From Paenibacillus sp. H1-7 (GTDB lineage Bacteria > Bacillota > Bacilli > Paenibacillales > NBRC-103111), in the NCBI RefSeq assembly GCF_022354825.1, contig NZ_CP031168.1, forward strand, positions 8,174,501-8,238,500: a stretch of DNA of 64,000 bases. Reading direction: 5' to 3'. The position numbers and the translations under genes were made by a program. Within the stretch, counting starts at the first letter, position 1. Every line of letters begins with the position of its first letter. Shown piece after piece: positions 58,511-64,000 of this stretch. The notes beneath the pieces were generated by a model. It made no database searches and was not told where the DNA came from. It saw only the letters and a list, made by a program, of their open reading frames with translations.

Positions 58511-59788
58511 TTACTTCAAATAGGGCTTGGGATCCACCGGATCCTCGTTAATACGTACTTCAAAGTGCAGATGATTGCCGGTGGACTCGCCGGTAGAGCC
58601 GACTTCGGCAACTTTTTGGCCGCGCTTCACGTGGTCCCCTTTCTCCACTACCGTGCCTCCGTTGCGAATATGCCCGTACAAGGTCCAATATCCGTTCCCA
58701 TGGTCGATGATGACGGTATTGCCGTACCCGCTCCACCAGGAAGCAACGATGACCTCCCCTTCCTCTGCGGCTAGGATGCTCGTACCGTTCGGGGACGCAA
58801 GATCGATGCCCTTATGCAGCTTCTTCTTGCCCGTGAACGGGTCGGACCGGTAGCCGAAGTCGGACGACATCGGCGAGACTTTGGCGAGAGGATAGCCGAA
58901 TCGGCCACCGGAAAAAGCAGGCGTCTGTGCCGCCGGGGCTCCTCCGCCGCTGCTACCGCTTCCGCCGCCGTTAGCCTTCGCTTTGGCTGCAGCCGCTGCA
59001 GCAGCCGCAGCGGCTTCGGCCGCCGCCGCTTTCCGCTTATCCGCCGCCAGTGCGGATGATTTGCGCGCGTACGCGAGGAGCTGCTGCTCCTGGTCTTCGC
59101 TAATGTCCTCAAGATCTTTTTCCTTCTTGTCCAAGCTTGCGATCTTGACTTCCTTTTCCTTCTCTTTAGCCAAAAGCTCCGCCTTCATGGCAGCTCGCTG
59201 GGCATAGAGATCGCTTACCTGCTTCAGCTCCTGCTCGATTTGCTTCTGCTTGGCCTCTTTGGCCTCCTGATCACGGCGGTTGGCCTCCAGTATTTCCTTA
59301 TCCTGAGCTACAATCGCTTTGAGCGCATTCATCCGGTCCAGAAAGTCGCCGAAGCTGGTAGAGCTTAGCAGAACATCCGCATAAGAGACTGCGCCGTTCA
59401 TATACATCAGACGAAGCCTTGACTTGACGAGCACATCGCGAGCCTCGATCTGCGCTTTGACTTCGTCCAGCTGCTTCGCATTATCGTTCAATTGATCCTT
59501 CGTTGTGGATATGGTGTTGTCCAATTCATTCATTTTGAGATTCTCGGCCTCAATCTGCTTGACTAAGGCTTTGACCTCGGCCTCGGTCTGCTGCTTTTCC
59601 TGAGTGACCTGCTTCATCTCGTTTTGCGTCTCGTTGGCTTTTTGCTGCGCTGCAGACTGCTGCTTTTTCAATTGATCCAGCTGCTGCTGAATTTTTTGCG
59701 ATTCGGATAAAGCGTAGCTTTGCTGCGGCAAGAGCATCGTACCCGCCACACCCGCCGTTACGACCAGTGACAGAAGAGATTTCTTCAA
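58511..59788 (-). CDS. coiled-coil M23 metallopeptidase, EnvC/PcsB-like
   Basis: A 425-residue secreted protein starting at TTG 59788 behind GGGGAGGAAACGAAAG. A signal peptide (about 1-27, ending SYA) precedes a long coiled coil (28-260) rich in Gln, Glu and Lys. A poly-Ala/Gly/Ser linker (260-300) and an M23 domain follow (about 310-425) with all zinc ligands: HKGIDLAS, YGHI and NHLHFEV. It is adjacent to ftsX, and FtsEX of other bacteria activates coiled-coil wall hydrolases (EnvC, PcsB, CwlO). So it is probably an FtsEX-controlled peptidoglycan hydrolase of division or elongation. Confidence 0.9.
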   Translation of the reverse strand: MKKSLLSLVVTAGVAGTMLLPQQSYALSESQKIQQQLDQLKKQQSAAQQKANETQNEMKQVTQEKQQTEAEVKALVKQIEAENLKMNELDNTISTTKDQLNDNAKQLDEVKAQIEARDVLVKSRLRLMYMNGAVSYADVLLSSTSFGDFLDRMNALKAIVAQDKEILEANRRDQEAKEAKQKQIEQELKQVSDLYAQRAAMKAELLAKEKEKEVKIASLDKKEKDLEDISEDQEQQLLAYARKSSALAADKRKAAAAEAAAAAAAAAAKAKANGGGSGSSGGGAPAAQTPAFSGGRFGYPLAKVSPMSSDFGYRSDPFTGKKKLHKGIDLASPNGTSILAAEEGEVIVASWWSGYGNTVIIDHGNGYWTLYGHIRNGGTVVEKGDHVKRGQKVAEVGSTGESTGNHLHFEVRINEDPVDPKPYLK

Positions 59789-59856
59789 CTTTCGTTTCCT
59801 CCCCAACCAGACTCGAACTTGATTCCGGGCCTGACAGCCCTCGCATTTCCTTCCAC

Positions 59857-60774
59857 CTACACGCGCAAAAATTTGCGAACCGACAGCGTACTGCCGAAAA
59901 TGCCTATCATGATGCCGATGCCAAGCAGCAAGCCGGCCAATACATAACAAACCTGGTCGAACGGTAACAGCTTGATCATCAGCATGCTTAAATCGAGCTG
60001 CGTCACGTTCATGAGCTCCCAATAGCCATACAGCAAAATACCGGTAGGAACGATGGAGCCGACGATCCCGAGGATCGCCCCTTCGATAAAAAACGGCCAG
60101 CGGATAAACGAATTCGTCGCTCCGACGAGCTTCATTATGGCGATTTCCCGGCGGCGGGAGAGAATCGTCAGTTTGATCGTGTTGGCAATAAGGAACATCG
60201 CCGTTAACGCAAGCCCCGCAACCAGAATAAGACCGATATAGCGCACGACCTGTGTCGCCTTGAACATGGTCTCAACCGTACCTTGACCGTAATTGACGCG
60301 GTAAATAGGCTTGGCCTGCTTGCCGTTGTTCAGCTCGTTGATTTTTTGCGCTGCGATTCCTACTTCCCTCGGCTCCTTCACCTCAACCGTGAAAGAATCG
60401 TTCAGAGGGTTGTTTTCGCCGTCAAAGCCCTCCAGCAGTCCTTTGCCGTTTTCCCCGAGCCTGTCCCGCAAAATCACGATGCCTTCCTCTTTGGAAACGA
60501 AGGTTACCTTAGAAACCTGCTCGATAGCGGCGATCTCATTTTGCAGAGGCCCTATCTGCTCCTTTGGGATGTTCACATCCAAATACACTTTGATTTCAAC
60601 CTGCTGCTCGATCTGCTGCGCAAGGAAATTTACGTTCAACGTCAACAGCAGAAAAATACCGAGAATAAACAACGAGATGGCAATCGAGCTCACCGAAGCG
60701 AACGACATCCAGCCATTACGGATCACATTTTTGCCGCCTTCCCTGACGTGGCGGAAGCCTGTGTTAATCCTCAT
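59857..60774 (-). CDS. ftsX: cell division ABC permease FtsX
   Basis: A 305-residue protein from ATG 60774, with GGGGTG at 9 bp; the open frame extends 11 codons further. One helix near the N-terminus (FILGIFLLLTLNVNFLA), a large extracellular loop (about 50-170) and three C-terminal helices with LTILSRRREIAIMKLVGAT match FtsX. It overlaps ftsE by 11 bp and works with it to switch on wall hydrolases outside. Confidence 0.95.
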   Translation of the reverse strand: MRINTGFRHVREGGKNVIRNGWMSFASVSSIAISLFILGIFLLLTLNVNFLAQQIEQQVEIKVYLDVNIPKEQIGPLQNEIAAIEQVSKVTFVSKEEGIVILRDRLGENGKGLLEGFDGENNPLNDSFTVEVKEPREVGIAAQKINELNNGKQAKPIYRVNYGQGTVETMFKATQVVRYIGLILVAGLALTAMFLIANTIKLTILSRRREIAIMKLVGATNSFIRWPFFIEGAILGIVGSIVPTGILLYGYWELMNVTQLDLSMLMIKLLPFDQVCYVLAGLLLGIGIMIGIFGSTLSVRKFLRV

Positions 60775-61450
60775 AGCCGTATTCACCCCTTGCTTCGTCG
60801 CGAACAATTTGCCCTTGTTCTATAGCGAGCACCCGTTTGCGCATCGTATTGACGATTTCTTTGTTGTGTGTTGCCATGATGATCGTGGTGCCGCGGAAGT
60901 TGATTTCCTCCATCAGTTTCATAATGTCCCAGGACGTCTCGGGATCGAGATTTCCTGTAGGCTCATCGGCTATGATCACGGCCGGATTGTTGACGATAGC
61001 GCGCGCGATCGCCACCCTCTGCTGCTCACCGCCGGACAATTGAGTCGGTAAAGAACCGATCTTCTCTTTCAAATGAACAAGCTCCAAAACCTCTTGTACG
61101 CGCTTGCGTATCAATTTCTTCGGAGCCTCGATAGCTTCCATGGCAAAAGCGACATTTTCATACACGGTCAGCTTCGGCAAAAGTCGAAAATCCTGGAAAA
61201 TTACGCCGATATTCCGCCGCACATAGGGAATCTTGCGCTGCTTCAGCTTCTCTAGGTTAAATCCGTTAACAAAAATACTCCCTTTGGTCGGGCGCTCTTC
61301 TCTATAGATCAGCTTCATAAATGTCGATTTTCCTGCCCCCGACGGGCCGACGACATAAAGAAACTCATTGCGGTCCACCTTGACATTAATGCCTTTCAAG
61401 GCCGGACTTCCGTCGGGATATGTCTTCCATACGTCATGCATCTCTATCAC
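60764..61450 (-). CDS. ftsE: cell division ATP-binding protein FtsE
   Basis: A 228-residue ATPase from GTG 61450 (MIEMHDVWKTYPDG), following AGGATG; the longer frame to 61495 has no support. Walker A GPSGAGKST is at 35-43, LSGGEQQR and IADEPTGNLD follow. Length equals that of B. subtilis FtsE. It powers FtsX in the regulation of peptidoglycan hydrolases at the membrane. Confidence 0.96.
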   Translation of the reverse strand: MIEMHDVWKTYPDGSPALKGINVKVDRNEFLYVVGPSGAGKSTFMKLIYREERPTKGSIFVNGFNLEKLKQRKIPYVRRNIGVIFQDFRLLPKLTVYENVAFAMEAIEAPKKLIRKRVQEVLELVHLKEKIGSLPTQLSGGEQQRVAIARAIVNNPAVIIADEPTGNLDPETSWDIMKLMEEINFRGTTIIMATHNKEIVNTMRKRVLAIEQGQIVRDEARGEYGYED

Positions 61451-61675
61451 GGTATCACATCCTGGATTTTTCGCTAGCTTATATCCTTTCGACATAAACA
61501 GGTAAAATCCTTTACTTGCAAAAGATTTTCAACACTTTTTCACATTTTCAAAAGCGTTTTTTGTTGAAAACACGAAATTTCCCGCAGTCAAGTTACGGCA
61601 GCTTCAGCATATACATCAAGAGTACGAGCATAGCCTGTCAGATGAAATGAACGGGTGAAAAAGGAGACGAAACCC

Positions 61676-63241
61676 ATGAAGCTTCCGTCATACCCCGCCC
61701 TCCGGCTGCTGCTGCTGGCGCTGTTAGGTCTGGGGGCAGCCTGCGCTTCCCTGGCTTGGTACGGTATGCAGGACACCTTGCCGGGCGGACTGACAGTGGA
61801 TAATTGGCAGCCGGGGCGCATACCGATAGCCGAATTTGAGCGGCAATTAGAGGATAAAAGAGAGCAGCTGTTGCAGCATACGGTCCGACTGGTCAGCAAA
61901 CAGGCCGACGTCCCTCTCCAGCCGGCAGACTGGACATTGGAGCAGATGGGGCTGCAGCTGTCGCTGCTAGACATCACCAACCGGCTGCAGCCTTTGCAGA
62001 CCGGCTCCTTGTTTCAACGCGCCGCCTACCGCTGGAGCATCAGGAACGAGTCGTGGAACCTCCCGGTCTCTTTCGACGCCGCCGTCTTGCATGAGTCGCT
62101 AAAGCGGGGCTTCACCGCTCTGTATGAAGCTCAGCCCAAAGACGCGCAGCGTGTCATCGGGCCGAACGACACGATCAGCTACATTCCCGAATCTTCCGTG
62201 ATGCGGATTAACGAGCCTGAGCTCATCAAGCAGTTGGAGAAGACGCTTCCTTCCATGGGGGCGTTAGGGTGGTCCGTAAAAGCCGAGTCAAAACGACTCG
62301 CCGAGGGAACGGCAGATAAGTCGAAGGAAGTTCCGGAGGCGGCATCCCGGCAAGCCAAGGAAACGCTGGGGACGGTTGCGTCGACGACAGGCCGAGCTCC
62401 TTTTCTGATCACACTAGCTTTTACCAAACAGGAGCCGAAAGTGTCGGTTAGCATGCTCCAATCGCAAGGAATCGACCGTAAAATTAGCGAATTCTCGACA
62501 AAGTACCCGCTGCTGAACGGAGAAGGGCGCATTCACAACATCGTATCGACGGCTTCGTCGATTCAGGACGTGCTGCTGAAGCCGGGAGACGTGTTCGACT
62601 ATGCGCCTTACATTGCGGAGACGGAGTCCCGTTTCGGGTTCAAGGAAGCGCCGGTCATTCTGAACGGTAAGCTGGTTCCAGGTATTGGCGGGGGCATATG
62701 CCAAGTGTCCTCCACGCTGTACAATGCGGTTCTGCGCGCAGGGCTTGAGATTGTGGAACGGCGCAACCATTCGCTGCCCGTCAGCTATGTGCCTCTCGGT
62801 CAGGATGCGACCTTTGCGAGCGGTCATATCAATTTCAAGTTCCGCAACAATACGCCATCCTACTTGCTCATTCGTACATATGCCGACGACCGGCAAGTTA
62901 CAATCAAGCTGTTCGGACGAACCTCTCCTGACATCAGCTATGCTGTGGAATCAAAGACACTCCAGACACTGGAGCCTCCAGTGAAATATGTACTGAATCC
63001 TACGCTCCCTACAGGCAAGCAGCAAAAAATCAGTACCGGCAAGCCCGGCTATGTAGTGGAAACGTACCGCATCAAGCTGCAAAACGGAGTGGAAGTCGGC
63101 AGAGAGCGCATGTCGAAGGATACGTATGCTGCCCAGCCGACGGTCATCGCGACGAACCAGGGAAGCAAGGTGGAGCCGAATCAGCGGCAGCCTGAGGCAC
63201 CATTAATCGAGGATGGAGTCAAGGGGCCAACGTTCAGGTAA
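61676..63241 (+). CDS. VanW-family protein with C-terminal G5-like domain
   Basis: A 521-residue protein from ATG 61676, after AAGGAGACGAAACCC; GTG 61655 is in frame further up. A membrane helix (about 8-28) anchors it; peptidoglycan-binding PG_binding_4-like regions (about 60-170) precede the VanW domain (about 280-415) with GGGICQVSSTLYNAVLRAGLEIVERRNHS (split as GGGICQVSSTLYNA and IVERRNHS). A G5-like segment lies near 430-490 (PTLPTGKQQKISTGKPG). VanW's biochemical role is not known; the family is linked to the cell wall. Divergent from ftsEX and convergent with argH. Confidence 0.88.
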   Translation: MKLPSYPALRLLLLALLGLGAACASLAWYGMQDTLPGGLTVDNWQPGRIPIAEFERQLEDKREQLLQHTVRLVSKQADVPLQPADWTLEQMGLQLSLLDITNRLQPLQTGSLFQRAAYRWSIRNESWNLPVSFDAAVLHESLKRGFTALYEAQPKDAQRVIGPNDTISYIPESSVMRINEPELIKQLEKTLPSMGALGWSVKAESKRLAEGTADKSKEVPEAASRQAKETLGTVASTTGRAPFLITLAFTKQEPKVSVSMLQSQGIDRKISEFSTKYPLLNGEGRIHNIVSTASSIQDVLLKPGDVFDYAPYIAETESRFGFKEAPVILNGKLVPGIGGGICQVSSTLYNAVLRAGLEIVERRNHSLPVSYVPLGQDATFASGHINFKFRNNTPSYLLIRTYADDRQVTIKLFGRTSPDISYAVESKTLQTLEPPVKYVLNPTLPTGKQQKISTGKPGYVVETYRIKLQNGVEVGRERMSKDTYAAQPTVIATNQGSKVEPNQRQPEAPLIEDGVKGPTFR

Positions 63242-63388
63242 GGAAGCCAATGCTCTCGTGTAAAACAGCGTGTCCACACGGTTCGAACAAGCACAAGGAC
63301 TTCCTACATGGGCTGACGTGCCGTTGGTTTCCTGACGATTCAAAAAGTCGGACTCTTCTTCTAGCGGCAATCCTATCTTATGAGCTAC

Positions 63389-63430
63389 AAAAAACCGTCC
63401 TCAACGAAGCGGACTTCGCGGGGACGGTTT
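63389..63430. terminator. bidirectional terminator between the VanW gene and argH
   Basis: AAACCGTCC (63392-63400) pairs with GGACGGTTT (63422-63430); inside, GAAG-CGGA-CTTC forms a second small hairpin. T-runs on the minus strand support argH termination, 21 bp after its stop. Confidence 0.85.
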
Positions 63431-63451
63431 GTTTATTGAACCAGATTCCAA

Positions 63452-64000
63452 TTAATGGCTTTTCTTATAAAATTCTTCGAACCACGCGTTCGTCTGTTCG
63501 AATACCGCTTGTGCACGAGCGATAGCGGCGCTAACCTGCTTGCTGGCCGTTCCCCCGTACACGTTCCGGGCGTTGACAACCTGCTCCGGCTGCAGCACAT
63601 TGTAAATGTCCTGTTCGAACAATGGGGAGAACTGGTGGAACTCGTCCAATGTCAGGTCCAACAAAAACTTATCGTTCTGAATGCAGTACAATACCGTTTT
63701 GCCGATAACTTCATGCGCTTGGCGGAAAGGCAGCCCTTTGTTAACCAAATAGTCTGCAATATCCGTCGCATTGGAGAAGTCCTGATTCACGGCTTGACGC
63801 ATCCGGTCCTTGTTCACCTTCATCGTGCCTACCATCGGCGCATACAGCTGAAGCGCACCTTGAAGTGTGCGAACCGTGTCGAACATGCCTTCCTTGTCTT
63901 CCTGCATGTCCTTGTTGTAAGCAAGCGGCAGCGATTTCAGCACAGTCAGAAGGCCGAACAGATTACCGTAGACGCGGCCGGTTTTACCGCGAACGAGCTC
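63452..64000 (-). CDS. argH: argininosuccinate lyase, 5' end outside window
   Basis: The C-terminal 182 residues, open to the right edge. The fragment begins ELVRGKTGRVYGNLFGLLT and includes VLKSLPLAYNKDMQEDKEGMF (two parts: LKSLPLAYNKDMQ and EDKEGMF), a signature of argininosuccinate lyase and the fumarase superfamily, then AVNQDFSNATDIADYLV and GLPFRQAHEVIGK. The enzyme splits argininosuccinate into arginine and fumarate, the last step of arginine synthesis. argG would be expected just upstream, outside the window. Confidence 0.95.
   Translation of the reverse strand, partial: ELVRGKTGRVYGNLFGLLTVLKSLPLAYNKDMQEDKEGMFDTVRTLQGALQLYAPMVGTMKVNKDRMRQAVNQDFSNATDIADYLVNKGLPFRQAHEVIGKTVLYCIQNDKFLLDLTLDEFHQFSPLFEQDIYNVLQPEQVVNARNVYGGTASKQVSAAIARAQAVFEQTNAWFEEFYKKSH

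Noticed and set aside
1..64000. tRNA, rRNA, CRISPR arrays, prophage or intact IS elements
   Set aside because: No cloverleaf-like clusters, regularly spaced repeats, phage structural genes or transposase motifs were seen by reading; a tRNA or covariance scan could still find something small.

Overview
The window looks like a chromosomal segment of an endospore-forming, low-to-mid GC Gram-positive bacterium of the Paenibacillaceae, most likely Paenibacillus or a close relative. This rests on a CotF-type spore coat pair, an S-layer protein with SLH domains, AGGAGG-type ribosome binding sites with frequent GTG/TTG starts, and a Bacillus-like gene order around uvrBA, minJ, ctpB and ftsXE. Both ends cut genes: a spore coat gene on the left and argH on the right. 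No rRNA, tRNA, CRISPR array, prophage or intact insertion sequence was seen.

Layout. 0-1 kb: spore coat genes. 1.1-5.4 kb: a four-gene minus-strand Gld-type ABC transporter operon. 5.4-7.7 kb: a stalk-domain secreted protein, a 42-residue orphan ORF, and a cyclic-di-GMP-I riboswitch in front of two overlapping micro-ORFs. 7.7-10.4 kb: a lipoprotein and a MacB/LolD-like ABC pair. 10.4-29.9 kb: a large minus-strand capsule/exopolysaccharide locus (LicD, Wzx, Wzy, glycosyltransferases, UDP-L-FucNAc genes capEFG, 4-reductase plus initiating sugar transferase, GalU, membrane dehydratase, BY-kinase and Wzz-like adaptor, SLH protein, CpsB phosphatase). Its core (about 10.4-21.4 kb) is strikingly AT-rich compared with both flanks, which suggests transfer. 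30.2-34 kb: a PadR regulator next to a SEDS (FtsW/RodA-like) protein fused to a HAAS prefix domain, then an NSS transporter. 34-38.5 kb: a U32 peptidase-like RNA hydroxylation protein and two YhfC-like membrane proteins.

38.6-45.9 kb holds the most interesting locus. It is a plus-strand set encoding a large membrane-anchored FG-GAP protein, a carrier protein, a class II aminoacyl-tRNA-synthetase-like amino acid:[carrier protein] ligase, a DltD-like SGNH protein, a 36-residue DltX-like microprotein and a DltB-like MBOAT. The parts mirror DltABCDX, the D-alanylation machine of teichoic acids, but the NRPS-type adenylating enzyme DltA is replaced by a ligase of the SerRS fold. I read it as a distinct cell-surface aminoacylation system whose amino acid and acceptor polymer are unknown.

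45.9-64 kb is mostly core genome: two small unknown genes, a sugar isomerase-like enzyme, uvrBA, motAB, minJ, ctpB, a coiled-coil M23 peptidase, ftsXE, a VanW/G5-like protein and argH. ftsEX, the M23 peptidase, ctpB and minJ form a division and wall-hydrolysis neighbourhood. Two minus-strand operon leaders (near 5.6-5.8 kb and 32.1 kb) share a degenerate repeat that can fold into a conserved hairpin.
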